A stretch of 64,000 nt of DNA from Desulfuromusa kysingii (GTDB taxonomy: Bacteria > Desulfobacterota > Desulfuromonadia > Desulfuromonadales > Geopsychrobacteraceae): NCBI RefSeq assembly GCF_900107645.1, contig NZ_FNQN01000003.1, positions 372,001 to 436,000 on the forward strand, written 5' to 3'. The notes beneath the pieces are model-generated. The model was not told the origin of the DNA. It did no database searches and saw only the letters and a list, made by a program, of their open reading frames with translations. The position numbers and the translations under genes were made by a program. Shown piece by piece: positions 17,655 to 26,218 of this stretch; within the stretch, counting starts at the first letter, position 1, and each line of letters opens with the position of its first letter.

Positions 17655-18110
17655 ATGGGAATTAAAATTATCGCGACCAATAAAAAAGCTTATCATGATT
17701 ATTATATTGATGAGACTTTTGAAGCTGGAATTGTCCTGACAGGCACAGAGGTGAAGTCCATCCGCGGTGGTAAAGTGAACCTCAAGGAGTCTTTTTGTCG
17801 GATCAAAGACGGTGAATTATTTATCAATAATATGAATATCGCTGCCTATGATTTTGGTAATCGGGAAAATCACGACCCAACCCGAATGCGTAAGTTACTT
17901 CTGCACCATGTTGAAATCGATAAGCTGATCCGTTTAACCGAACAAAAAGGTTTAGCGATGGTGCCGACGAAGATCTATTTTAAGAAAAATTATGTTAAGA
18001 TCGAAATCGGTGTTGGGCCAGGGAAGAAATTGCACGACAAACGGGAAACGCTAAAACGCAAAGAAGCTGATCGAGAAATGGCCAAGGCGATTAAAAGATC
18101 GTATCAGTAG
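17655..18110 (+). CDS. smpB: SsrA-binding protein
   Basis: 151 residues. Binds tmRNA and delivers it to stalled ribosomes. KIIATNKKAYHDYYI, the hallmark GIVLTGTEVKSIR, and the basic C-terminal tail KRKEADREMAKAIKR are all present. It sits 74 bases upstream of ssrA, so the two trans-translation partners are adjacent. Confidence 0.97.
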   Translation: MGIKIIATNKKAYHDYYIDETFEAGIVLTGTEVKSIRGGKVNLKESFCRIKDGELFINNMNIAAYDFGNRENHDPTRMRKLLLHHVEIDKLIRLTEQKGLAMVPTKIYFKKNYVKIEIGVGPGKKLHDKRETLKRKEADREMAKAIKRSYQ

Positions 18111-18184
18111 ATTTCTCTGATTAAGTATGAGATAATGCTTCTAAGAAGACAGTTTAAATAACTGAAAAACAATAACTTTTATAA

Positions 18185-18535
18185 GGGGGTGTCAAGGTTT
18201 CGACGGGAGAAGGAAACGAAGTGTCGCATGCCGGAGTGGGCTGGCTCCGTAACAAGCCCAACTTAACTAAACGCAGATACTGACGTTAGTTACGCACTAG
18301 CAGCTTAATGCTGCTACGTCTTTTCATTCATTGCCTGTGTGGGTGCCGAGACGTTAATTTAGCAGGCTAGTTATGAAGATTGACTGTGACTTCATAGCGA
18401 AACTAAAGCAGACTCGCTTGGTGAGTATCCTGTCTGTGGGAGCCTCATCCAGTTAAATTAAAATGCAGACTAAGCATGTAGAAGCCTTACGTGGATAGCT
18501 TTCGGACGCGGGTTCGATTCCCGCCACCTCCACCA
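18185..18535 (+). ncRNA. ssrA: tmRNA
   Basis: 351 nt. The tRNA-like acceptor stem pairs GGGGGTG (18185-18191) with CACCTCC plus discriminator A and encoded CCA (18525-18535); the T-arm reads GGGTTCGATTCCC. The tag frame runs 18273-18308 and encodes ADTDVSYALAA followed by TAA, with the usual ALAA degradation end. That tag is, from memory, the type seen in Desulfuromonas. No T-run terminator follows, consistent with a mobile element having inserted right at the 3' end. Confidence 0.95.
18503..18535 (+). other. Probable attachment site (ssrA 3' end, island left junction)
   Basis: The T-arm and acceptor 3' strand of ssrA lie just 21 bases from the convergent integrase stop. ssrA 3' ends are a common integration target for tyrosine recombinases, and the inserted element normally restores the RNA end. 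I found no second copy of this segment up to 64000, so the far junction is beyond the window. Confidence 0.6.
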
Positions 18536-18556
18536 GTAAAAGTGGTGTAAAAACAG

Positions 18557-19852
18557 CTACTTGACTAATCTCAGGTGGCGACTTTCGCCATTCTTTCGCC
18601 ATTCTTTCGCAGTTGTGGAAGGGTGGCGTTTGTTTTTTCGGTTCAAAAAGTCTGGTCCGAAATAGGCGACCATTTTTTCTCGATCCTCTTCGAGACCTTC
18701 GGTATAGTGCCCGTATTCTTCATAGATCATCTTCTTGGAACCGTGGCCCATTAGGCTGACGAGACGATTCGGATCCATGCCCATGGTCAACGACCATGCA
18801 GCGAATGAATGCCGTATCGAATAAGGGACCTTGTAACTTTGGCCAGCAACTTCAAGAGCTGGTTTCCAATAATTCTGCCGGAACGATCCTTCGCGAAAAG
18901 TTGCCCCAGTTTTTGTAGTAAATAAATATGGCCCTGTTGCCTGATAGACGGCTTCATCCAGTCGCTTCTGGAGAGCTTTCGTGATGAAAATCTTGCGTTT
19001 CCTGTAAACATTTTTAAGTTCATCTTTTTCGTGAGCACGGACAATGGAGTTTCGTATTATCAGGTAATCACCATCAATGTCTTCTTTGCGAAGACCGGCC
19101 AGTTCTGAGGCGATCAGTCCGGTCATAATCATGACTTCTGCTGCGCATTTGTAATGAGGATCCAAGTGCTTTAGCAAGTCGATCCAGTCGTCAAAGCGAA
19201 AGACTTCTCGCTGAACCTTTTCAGCGTGTGGCAAGTGCTTATCCTTCTTGCCAAATGGGTCAGGCATATCCCACCGGTATTCATCACAAGCGTCTTCCCA
19301 AATTGCGCGAAGTGGGATCATGATGTTTTGAATACTCTTACGAGACAATCGCTTTCCCCTTTTTTTCCCTCTAAGGTGTTTCAGGCCATTGATGAACTTT
19401 TCAACTTCAACCCGGTTGAACTGAAAAAATGTTTTTGTGCCAAGGAAGGGGATGATTCTACAATCAAGTGCTTGTTCGAAATCACGCTTTTTCCCTTCTG
19501 AGTGAGAGGTTGAAAGAATGTTGTCTCTCCAGTGTTGAACGTAGTCAGACACGAAAACCTGATGAGGTTGAGGTCTGTACGCCCATCCCTCGCGTTCCGC
19601 AAAATATTTTTTTTCTTCTTCCTTTGCACAAGGAAAAGCTTCTGCAAACTTGAAAGTACTGTTTGCGATGTCTCGCATAATTCTGTCCAGAAGCTGGTCA
19701 AGTGCAACTCTATTTTCTAGAGTGTCGGGCAGACGTGAGGATTTCTCTATACGTTTTCCAAAGTACCTGCCAGTTACATACAGCATGTTGGAGCCATTTT
19801 TTCTTGCTATCTTCCATCGCTTGCTATTGGCAATACCACTGCCTCGTTCCAT
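18557..19852 (-). CDS. Tyrosine recombinase (phage/ICE-type integrase)
   Basis: 431 residues. N-terminal Arm-binding-like segment (RKNGSNMLYVTGRYFGKR), a SAM-like core-binding domain (about 95-190), and a C-terminal catalytic domain with SIRHSFAAW (Arg II), LMGHGSKKM and the nucleophile within YEEYGHY. Two positions differ from textbook members: the box I motif reads TGLIASEL, with Ile247 where the first catalytic Arg usually stands, and the HxxR His is Tyr. The gene faces ssrA, so it presumably drives integration there. Whether it is active is uncertain given the box I change. Confidence 0.88.
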   Translation of the reverse strand: MERGSGIANSKRWKIARKNGSNMLYVTGRYFGKRIEKSSRLPDTLENRVALDQLLDRIMRDIANSTFKFAEAFPCAKEEEKKYFAEREGWAYRPQPHQVFVSDYVQHWRDNILSTSHSEGKKRDFEQALDCRIIPFLGTKTFFQFNRVEVEKFINGLKHLRGKKRGKRLSRKSIQNIMIPLRAIWEDACDEYRWDMPDPFGKKDKHLPHAEKVQREVFRFDDWIDLLKHLDPHYKCAAEVMIMTGLIASELAGLRKEDIDGDYLIIRNSIVRAHEKDELKNVYRKRKIFITKALQKRLDEAVYQATGPYLFTTKTGATFREGSFRQNYWKPALEVAGQSYKVPYSIRHSFAAWSLTMGMDPNRLVSLMGHGSKKMIYEEYGHYTEGLEEDREKMVAYFGPDFLNRKNKRHPSTTAKEWRKNGESRHLRLVK

Positions 19853-19916
19853 GATTCTTCCTTTCTAAACCTCCTTTCGTTTCTGGGTTGTCCACCCTTA
19901 ATGATAGCGCAGGAGA

Positions 19917-20240
19917 TTATTTCCCGTAAGACAAATTAATTCCTTCCTGAAGTGTGGATTTTTGAAGTTGGAGTGCTTCTGGCTTTGCTAGCCTTTTCTC
20001 GTTTGCTTCGGCGTAAAGGATTTCGATGACTGTTGGCCAAAGTATGCGTATCACAGACCTGATTCTTACGTAGTGCTTACCGTCAACAAGCTCACCGCTA
20101 GCAATCCAATCATGCGCGGTGCTTTTTGCCACTTTCATTTTTTCGGCAAAATCTTCAACCGTTAGCAGATCGCAGTTGTCGAAGTCGGGCTTAATATGTG
20201 ATCCCATTGCCACTGCTCTATATCCTTTAAAATCATCCAT
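19917..20240 (-). CDS. Excisionase-like HTH protein
   Basis: 107 residues (an internal ATG at MGSHIKPDF could be the true start). The segment LLTVEDFAEKMKVAKSTAHDWIASGEL followed by a short wing (KHYVRIRSVIRI) is a MerR/excisionase-type winged helix. It lies 64 bases upstream of the integrase on the same strand, the usual place for a recombination directionality factor. Function inferred from fold and position. Confidence 0.6.
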   Translation of the reverse strand: MDDFKGYRAVAMGSHIKPDFDNCDLLTVEDFAEKMKVAKSTAHDWIASGELVDGKHYVRIRSVIRILWPTVIEILYAEANEKRLAKPEALQLQKSTLQEGINLSYGK

Positions 20241-20724
20241 AGGAGAAGGATAAAATATTTTTTAAGAGAATTGGGTGGTGAAAAACACTCTAAAAGCACC
20301 TTTTTCTGACGAAATAATATAACTAAATTGGTTTTGTATAGAAAAAGGTCAAAAATGGGGTTTTTTCAAACGCAAATCACAATCAATTTACAGTACGCTT
20401 TAAATGATCATCACAAAGGGATTTAGAAATAGGATAGAAAGTATGATCTTTTAAAATATTTCTATGAAACGAAAACGTGAAGAAGACTTTTTTGATAAGA
20501 CATAGTTTCATAATGTTTACAAAGAATTTTTCATTTAGGTAGTTTTCGTTGAAAGATACTATCTGGGAATTTATACGATCTTCTCGATCTTGATCTTATT
20601 ATGAAAAATAAAGACTTCACATTGCGAGGTCATAATTCTGAAAACAAATAAAATTAGTCAATGTTAAGTAACATTAGTAACGTTACTAAATATTACCCTC
20701 AATACCAAAGAAAGGTTGATTATC
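20241..20724. other. AT-rich divergent control region
   Basis: 484 bases without a convincing gene between the minus-strand integrase block and the plus-strand kfrA-like gene. Very A+T rich. The only clear structure is the palindrome at its right end, listed separately. Confidence 0.6.
20674..20689. promoter_or_regulatory. Perfect 16-bp palindrome, putative KfrA operator
   Basis: TTAGTAACGTTACTAA is a perfect inverted repeat, 35 bases upstream of the kfrA-like start. An extra GTAAC half-site (20668-20672) and a downstream TTAC lie just outside it. KfrA proteins are known to repress their own promoters by binding inverted repeats, so this is the likely autoregulatory site. Confidence 0.6.
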
Positions 20725-21549
20725 ATGGCAAAAGAACCGTCATATGAAAAAGTCGCAAACGTTTGCAATGAACTATTAAAGTTGGGTATGGAAAAACCTA
20801 GGATTAAAGAAGTATATGCTCGCACTAAAGGTAGTCGAAATATTGCCCATGCTCATTGGAAGAGATGGCTTGGTGAGCAAGATTTGTTGGGTACAGTCAA
20901 CAAAGTAGATATCCCTAAACCGTTGGCTGATACAATGTCTTTCTCTTTGACTCAGGCTAAAGAAGAGGGGTTTTCTACTGCAGAAGAGAGAATTGACGAG
21001 TTAACTCAAGAGGTAGAAAGTTATGAGACTGGAGTGGCAGAGCTTGGAGATCAAATAGAGTCACTTAATCAGTCCCGTCAACAGGAAAAGGATTCAGCTG
21101 AACAAAAAATTCTTGGCTTAGAGAGAGACGTTTCTGCCGCGTCAGCAGTCAATCAGCAAAAGCAAGAAACAATTGAAAAGCTTGAGTTTGAATTGAATGC
21201 TACACGAAAATCCTTGGGCCAATGCGAACTTAATTTGGAAAAAACAATATTATTCTGTAGCCGATTAGAAAAAGAATTAGCTGAAATTAAGACAAGAGAG
21301 TTAGGTCAGAATGAAAAGCTTTCATCATTACAAAAGAAAAACATTTCGCTCGAAAGGCTGGTTTCCATTAAAGACACGGAAATTTTAAATCTTACATCTC
21401 AGCTAAAAACAGCTGACTACAAAATTGAGCAACTGAGCGCAGACAATGCAGAGCTTTCATCTAGAGTTTCTACGTCCTTCTTGGAGAAAAGATTTACTGA
21501 GCTTGAAGAAAAACTTCAGCAGCGAGTAGAAGGGCAAAGAGACTGCTAA
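20725..21549 (+). CDS. KfrA-like DNA-binding coiled-coil protein
   Basis: 274 residues from ATG 20725 (AAAGAAAGG upstream). The N-terminal ~65 residues (SYEKVANVCNELLKLG ... IKEVYARTKGSRNIAHAHWKRW) match the KfrA N-terminal DNA-binding domain; from about residue 85 to the end the protein is a long coiled coil (heptads such as IDELTQEVESYETGVAEL). KfrA proteins are plasmid-encoded accessory partition/nucleoid-like proteins. Its presence on a chromosomal island argues for a plasmid-like or ICE maintenance module. Confidence 0.75.
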   Translation: MAKEPSYEKVANVCNELLKLGMEKPRIKEVYARTKGSRNIAHAHWKRWLGEQDLLGTVNKVDIPKPLADTMSFSLTQAKEEGFSTAEERIDELTQEVESYETGVAELGDQIESLNQSRQQEKDSAEQKILGLERDVSAASAVNQQKQETIEKLEFELNATRKSLGQCELNLEKTILFCSRLEKELAEIKTRELGQNEKLSSLQKKNISLERLVSIKDTEILNLTSQLKTADYKIEQLSADNAELSSRVSTSFLEKRFTELEEKLQQRVEGQRDC

Positions 21550-22397
21550 AGTTTAAGTCTATCAAGATTGATATGTATAGTCGTTTTTTGAGCTAAAATC
21601 TAATATTGCTTGGCAATCGGTTCTCTTCAAATTTTCGTCAATCGAAGACCACCAAAAACACCAAATGGTGCTAACTTTCAAAGATTAGAAAAGACCTTTT
21701 TGGGGCCATTTCAGTTGGGGGAGTAACATACCCAGTCGTATAAAATAGCTTCCGAAATTCAGTTGGGGGATGTAACACCTAAACTTATTTTAATCCTCTC
21801 TGGGAGGGCTAGCAATTTTCAACGCATTTTGCCATCCAATTTTATCTCTTCCAGAGATCTTCATCTTTCTTTAGCGATCATATCGTTAAAGAATCGAAAG
21901 CTGTAGAGTTCCTAAACTTCAAAGAGTGAAAAAGTAAATGACTTGAGTACACGCTAAGAACAATCACAGGTAAAGATCAGTCGTCTAGAGCGTAAGAATG
22001 TTTCTCTTACTTCAGAAGTAGCGAAGTTGGGATTTGAGGGAAGAATTGTTGAGCACTAACATCGTCTAAGATTAAATGAGGACAGTAAAGACGTTCAATC
22101 CGATCGCCAGAACTAGACGTTTATTGAATTGAAAATTTATTCCTATGGAAGCTTCTGCTGAAGCAATAATAAATAAAATTTTTGGATCGACATTTTATGA
22201 CTAGTATAAACACTTATCTCTTCGCTATAATCTGATTATCGAAAGAGCAATAACTGCACCACTATTAATCAATTCGCGTACCACCCGCACTACTATTAAG
22301 CATTCCGCGTACCATCGAAATCTCTTTTGAAAATGGATTTTTTTTAAAGGGATAGCTTCGTTCAAAATTCGTCATTCACAATGGCAAGGAGGTGTTC
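21550..22397. repeat. Gene-free region with two pairs of direct repeats
   Basis: About 850 bases with no supportable gene. Pair A: TTCAGTTGGGGGAGTAACA (from 21710) and TTCAGTTGGGGGATGTAACA (from 21758), 48-49 bp apart. Pair B: ACTATTAATCAATTCGCGTACC (about 22261-22282) and a near copy ending CATTCCGCGTACC (22291-22313), about 31 bp apart. The repeats could be old transposon ends or protein-binding iterons; nothing decides between these. Confidence 0.5.
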
Positions 22398-22628
22398 GTG
22401 CGTAAAAAAAATGAGCAGACAGTTGAGGTTTTTAGTGATGCTTTGAATGAATGGCTCATGGCTCTAAAGCAAGGTGGAAAATTTCGAATAAGTATTCCGC
22501 CAAAGAAATTAAATCGGATGGAGATGGGGATATTGCAGGAAAGAATGAAAGAGTGCGAAGTAGATTATGATGATGCTGCTGCCTTAAAACTTTGTGAAGT
22601 AATCCAGGAGATCAACAGCAAAAAATAG
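22398..22628 (+). CDS. Small hypothetical protein
   Basis: 76 residues from GTG 22398, which stands 5 bases after a perfect AAGGAGG (22386-22392); a GTG two codons earlier overlaps that site. Charged, soluble, probably helical (VEVFSDALNEWLMALKQGG, MEMGILQERMKECEVDYDDAAALKL). No domain recognised. Starts the plus-strand run that leads to the AAA+ ATPase. Confidence 0.55.
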   Translation: MRKKNEQTVEVFSDALNEWLMALKQGGKFRISIPPKKLNRMEMGILQERMKECEVDYDDAAALKLCEVIQEINSKK

Positions 22629-22712
22629 ACATTTTGTAGACCTTGATGGAAACGTTACTCAAGCGATATTTCAGTGCATTGAAAATGTAGCAATTAACTT
22701 GAGGAGTTTAAT

Positions 22713-22979
22713 ATGACATATGGTTCAAGTGAAGACGTAGAAATCGCAGCAGTTGGTGCATGTCTTCCGGGACTCGTGATTCTGGCCTGGATTGTCATAA
22801 CAACGGGCTGTTTTTTTATGATCTGCGCAGGAAACCTAAAGTTCGGATTAGTTATTTATTCACCGCTATTCCTCCTGACTATGGTTGCCTGTTTCTGGCT
22901 GTCTGGTACTGACGTTGTACCTTTTGTAGATCTTCCAGAACAGATCAACTATGCCGGTTATACGATCACGAAAGGTTAG
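22713..22979 (+). CDS. Small two-helix membrane protein
   Basis: 88 residues, with GAGGAG 7 bases upstream of the ATG. Two hydrophobic segments, about residues 13-38 (ACLPGLVILAWIVITTGCF) and 42-64, then a short polar C terminus. No family recognised. It ends 5 bases before the AAA+ gene, suggesting co-expression; it might anchor the ATPase at the membrane, but that is speculation. Confidence 0.55.
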   Translation: MTYGSSEDVEIAAVGACLPGLVILAWIVITTGCFFMICAGNLKFGLVIYSPLFLLTMVACFWLSGTDVVPFVDLPEQINYAGYTITKG

Positions 22980-22984
22980 GGCTT

Positions 22985-24730
22985 ATGCACCGTAAAAAGT
23001 TACCAACGATCAAATACCCTAAAGGGGTCGTCCTTGAAGAACTGTCAGCGGTTGCTCTGGTTGACTGGTTAGCAAGTGAAGCTGTACGTCTCTCTAAGCT
23101 GTTGCCAGTAAAATTTCAGCGCCATGAGGAAGACGGAGAGGAATATTTAATCAAGCGTTCTGTCTGGGTGGAATTCTGCGCAATTGTCAAAAAAGAGGTG
23201 TTTCTTGGCAACGATATTTATCCTTACTATATCGTCCAGAAAGTTGTTGAGAAAGTTTTAAACTCTTTAGCTGTTCCAGATATCACAAGGACTATTTTGG
23301 TATCAAGTGAAACATGGCAGGGTTTATCGTTGGATGAAGGTAATGACCTGTTGTCGACCGAGGACACTGAGATTGTTACTGAGGAAGTCATGCGTAAGGT
23401 CATCTCTATTGGAAAAAAATCTCCGGTTAAAAACCCGTATCGGAAGCTCAAAGATCTTGGGTTTGCTTTAGAAGATTCTGATTTCGATATGGTTTTCGAC
23501 TCAAAAGAAACATGGGAGATTTTCAGGCTTAATAAAGCCGGAACAATTGAAATTCCGGATATGTCCCCCCAGGCAAAATGTCGGCGGCAATGCGAAAAAA
23601 TTTTAAACGTAAAAAAAGTAAAAAAGGCTCAACTGGGTACTCGAAACACTGACAAAAAAGGAATCTTTGAAGAATTACCTTATGTTATTGAGTCTGCAAT
23701 TAGCTGTGCAGAAAGCCCCAGTGACTTTAATGAAATTACGGATTTTGCGTCTGAATTGTTGGTCGCAATTCAGACGATTTACGATAGATACAAGCCAAAC
23801 TGGCAGATGATTTATTGGGCGGATCCTGCATTGTTTTTTGACTTCGCCAGAAAGCCTGTTTTGACTCAAACAGAATCGGTGCCTTTTGTTGATAAGGTCA
23901 TGCGGATCTTAAATGATCTTTGCCCAAATCGAGAAAAGCCGATTGCAGAACTGCTTTTGACGGTTGTTAGACGGTTAACCGGCGATCAAGACGCTGTTTA
24001 TCCGCTGCTCTATGGCGATCCTGGAACCGGCAAGACATTTCTCGTTGAACAACTTTCAGATGCTTTTACAGAAGCGGGGCTAAAAACACACTATATCCAC
24101 CAGCCCATGACCGGAAGCCTCCGTAGTGACTCCAACGATGTCTCTATGTCGCTGGAGGGGACCACGTCAAAATGGGGTAACGGTCGCCACGGTATTATTT
24201 ACAATAATATTTTTCTTCCGACCATGAAGCTAGGTTTAGTCGCTCTTGACGAGTTGGATAAATGCGGTATTCACGATTATTTAGTGTCGCTTTTAGATCC
24301 TCGCCAGCAGCTTCAGGATGCTTTCTGGAGGGATTTTTTTGCAAAAATTGATATGCGATCAAAGGTTATGTTTTTTGGTACAGCCAATAATATTGAGCTT
24401 ATCCGGAAGGGAGGCACCGCTCCGCTTTGGTCGCGTCTGGCACCTATCGAAACGCCACCATATACCGTCAATGAAGCCATTGAACTGGTGACAAACTTGG
24501 TCTGTAAGCGTCAGCAGTTTGAAATCTTTACAGACACCCGGGCAGTAGAAAGTATCACTGATTCAGTAGTGCACCAATATGATGGCCGATCTTTACCGAG
24601 TGTTCGGGCAATCTTAGATCAAGTTAAACGAGAGTTGCACTTGCGCCGGTATCCGAGCCTTGAGCGAATTCTATCTAAGCGCAGAGAAGAATATCATTCC
24701 CCGATCGGAATCGGCTTTGCAGTTAAGTAG
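22985..24730 (+). CDS. Lon-like AAA+ ATPase lacking the protease domain
   Basis: 581 residues. The central and C-terminal part is an AAA+ module with Walker A GDPGTGKT (about 344-351), Walker B LVALDELDKC (about 418), sensor-1-like MFFGTANN and a lid domain ending DGRSLPSVRAILDQVK. The Walker B-to-sensor stretch (DELDK, LLDPRQQ, DAFWRDFF) resembles Lon, but the protein stops where Lon's Ser-Lys protease domain would begin. The N-terminal ~320 residues are not recognised. Downstream genes follow within 8 bases or overlap, forming an operon. Confidence 0.7.
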   Translation: MHRKKLPTIKYPKGVVLEELSAVALVDWLASEAVRLSKLLPVKFQRHEEDGEEYLIKRSVWVEFCAIVKKEVFLGNDIYPYYIVQKVVEKVLNSLAVPDITRTILVSSETWQGLSLDEGNDLLSTEDTEIVTEEVMRKVISIGKKSPVKNPYRKLKDLGFALEDSDFDMVFDSKETWEIFRLNKAGTIEIPDMSPQAKCRRQCEKILNVKKVKKAQLGTRNTDKKGIFEELPYVIESAISCAESPSDFNEITDFASELLVAIQTIYDRYKPNWQMIYWADPALFFDFARKPVLTQTESVPFVDKVMRILNDLCPNREKPIAELLLTVVRRLTGDQDAVYPLLYGDPGTGKTFLVEQLSDAFTEAGLKTHYIHQPMTGSLRSDSNDVSMSLEGTTSKWGNGRHGIIYNNIFLPTMKLGLVALDELDKCGIHDYLVSLLDPRQQLQDAFWRDFFAKIDMRSKVMFFGTANNIELIRKGGTAPLWSRLAPIETPPYTVNEAIELVTNLVCKRQQFEIFTDTRAVESITDSVVHQYDGRSLPSVRAILDQVKRELHLRRYPSLERILSKRREEYHSPIGIGFAVK

Positions 24731-24738
24731 GAGAAATA

Positions 24739-25245
24739 ATGAAAGAGATTTTTTTGACCGCTGATCATCATTTTGGGCATCACAAAATTTTGCAATACGA
24801 AGAAAAGCGGGGCGTCCGGTTCTCTAGTATTGAGGAGCATGACGAGTTTCTGATCGAACAGTGGAATGCAGTCGTGCGGCCTGTCGATACTGTATATCAC
24901 TTGGGCGATCTTGCTTTTGGTCATCAGGGATTCAATGTTGCGCGTCGGTTGAACGGATACAAAAAATTGATCCTCGGCAATCACGACATTTTAGATACCC
25001 AGGACTATTTGCAGGTTTTCGCAAAATTACACGGATCGTTGTTTTTTAAAGGGACTGCGTTATTGTCGCACATCCCGGTCCACCCCCAGCAACTTAACTC
25101 TCGTTACCTTTTTAACGTCCACGGACATATGCACGGTCGGGCAGGAATTGAGGATAAAAGATATATCGATATTGGCGTAGATGCATGGGATTTTAAGCCG
25201 GTTGCGTGGAGTGATTTGAAAAAAGTCATGGAGGAAAGATTATGA
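24739..25245 (+). CDS. Metallophosphoesterase (calcineurin-like), first of three
   Basis: 168 residues. Metal-binding motifs in order: DHHFGH (9-14), HLGDLAFG, ILGNHD, LSHIPVHP and VHGHMHG, the full set of the YfcE-like small phosphoesterases. AGGAG lies upstream, 8 bases after the AAA+ stop; its end overlaps the next gene by the ATGA sequence. Phage and island relatives act on phosphodiesters or nucleotide second messengers, but the substrate here is unknown. Confidence 0.85.
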   Translation: MKEIFLTADHHFGHHKILQYEEKRGVRFSSIEEHDEFLIEQWNAVVRPVDTVYHLGDLAFGHQGFNVARRLNGYKKLILGNHDILDTQDYLQVFAKLHGSLFFKGTALLSHIPVHPQQLNSRYLFNVHGHMHGRAGIEDKRYIDIGVDAWDFKPVAWSDLKKVMEERL

Positions 25246-25442
25246 ACTGTTCATGCGGAGCCACCCCTAAACTAGAGACAATTATTATCACGAAACTTCG
25301 TCACGGCACACTGTTGAAGGGTTGTCGGGTTGAGTGCACCTGTGGAACCAAAACGAAGATTTTTCTTGTCGGTTCTGAGCGGAATGTAAACCAATGTAAC
25401 GATCTGGCCGTCCAAAGTTGGAGTGGAGGGCACAAAGCATGA
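25242..25442 (+). CDS. Lar-like zinc-ribbon small protein
   Basis: 66 residues. CSCGATPKLE, CTCGTKTKIF and the C-terminal NDLAVQSWSGG follow the layout of the Lar restriction-alleviation family (two CxxC-type knuckles and an A...W motif). Lar of Rac prophage modulates type I restriction, and this element carries a type I system, but the link is only suggestive. Overlaps both neighbours by 4 bases. Confidence 0.55.
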   Translation: MNCSCGATPKLETIIITKLRHGTLLKGCRVECTCGTKTKIFLVGSERNVNQCNDLAVQSWSGGHKA

Positions 25443-26218
25443 AACGCCTAATTGCAATTGGCGACATCCACGGGCACCTGTCAAAACTGGATCATCTGCT
25501 GAGTCAGGTCCAACCAACAGACCAAGATCAGCTGGTTTTCTTGGGTGACTACATTGACCGTGGGCCTCAGTCAAAGCAAGTGATCGATGCACTGATCGAT
25601 CTACAAATGGAATACCCGAAAACCGTTTTTCTGCGCGGTAATCATGAACAACTGTTTCTCGATGCGCTGATTAACTGCGGAGCCATTGAAGGAGAAAGGC
25701 TTGAAGAGATGTCTCTGTCATGGGCCCAGAAAATGAGGCGCGATACAGATGTGGCCTGCTTTAAACGAAATGGTGGTGATAAGACGTTAAAAAGCTATGC
25801 AGTAGAAGTGGTGCGGGATAACTCTGAAGAACACACGCTTTGTCCCAAATACATCATGCTGGGAGAGATTCCGCAGACTCATATTGAGTTTCTTCAAGCA
25901 ACTCAATATTACTTTAAAACACCCGGTTATATCTTCGTTCACGCTGGGGTTGATTTTCGGAAGGATAAATTAGAGGAACAGGAAATCCACACTCTCCTAT
26001 GGGATCGCAGCCTTGATGGCTGGAATCATGACGAGCGTGCTCTGGTTATCGGTCATACTCCTGTTGCATCCGAAGACAATCACCCTTTAGTTACAGGTGA
26101 CCTTATAATGCTGGATACCGGGGCAGCATATGGCCGTGCATTATCGGCTATGGATTTGCTAACCGGTGAAATCTGGCAGTCAGATCACAAACGGGGGAAA
26201 GGTCAACAAACATTATGA
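25439..26218 (+). CDS. PPP-type metallophosphoesterase, second of three
   Basis: 259 residues from ATG 25439, overlapping the previous stop (ATGA). IAIGDIHGHLSKL, VFLGDYIDRGP and FLRGNHEQ are the three signature motifs of the PPP serine/threonine phosphatase/ApaH group; the distal histidines are in FVHAGVDF and VIGHTPV. Similar lambda-phosphatase-like proteins dephosphorylate proteins or hydrolyse Ap4A. Overlaps the next gene by 4 bases. Confidence 0.87.
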   Translation: MKRLIAIGDIHGHLSKLDHLLSQVQPTDQDQLVFLGDYIDRGPQSKQVIDALIDLQMEYPKTVFLRGNHEQLFLDALINCGAIEGERLEEMSLSWAQKMRRDTDVACFKRNGGDKTLKSYAVEVVRDNSEEHTLCPKYIMLGEIPQTHIEFLQATQYYFKTPGYIFVHAGVDFRKDKLEEQEIHTLLWDRSLDGWNHDERALVIGHTPVASEDNHPLVTGDLIMLDTGAAYGRALSAMDLLTGEIWQSDHKRGKGQQTL

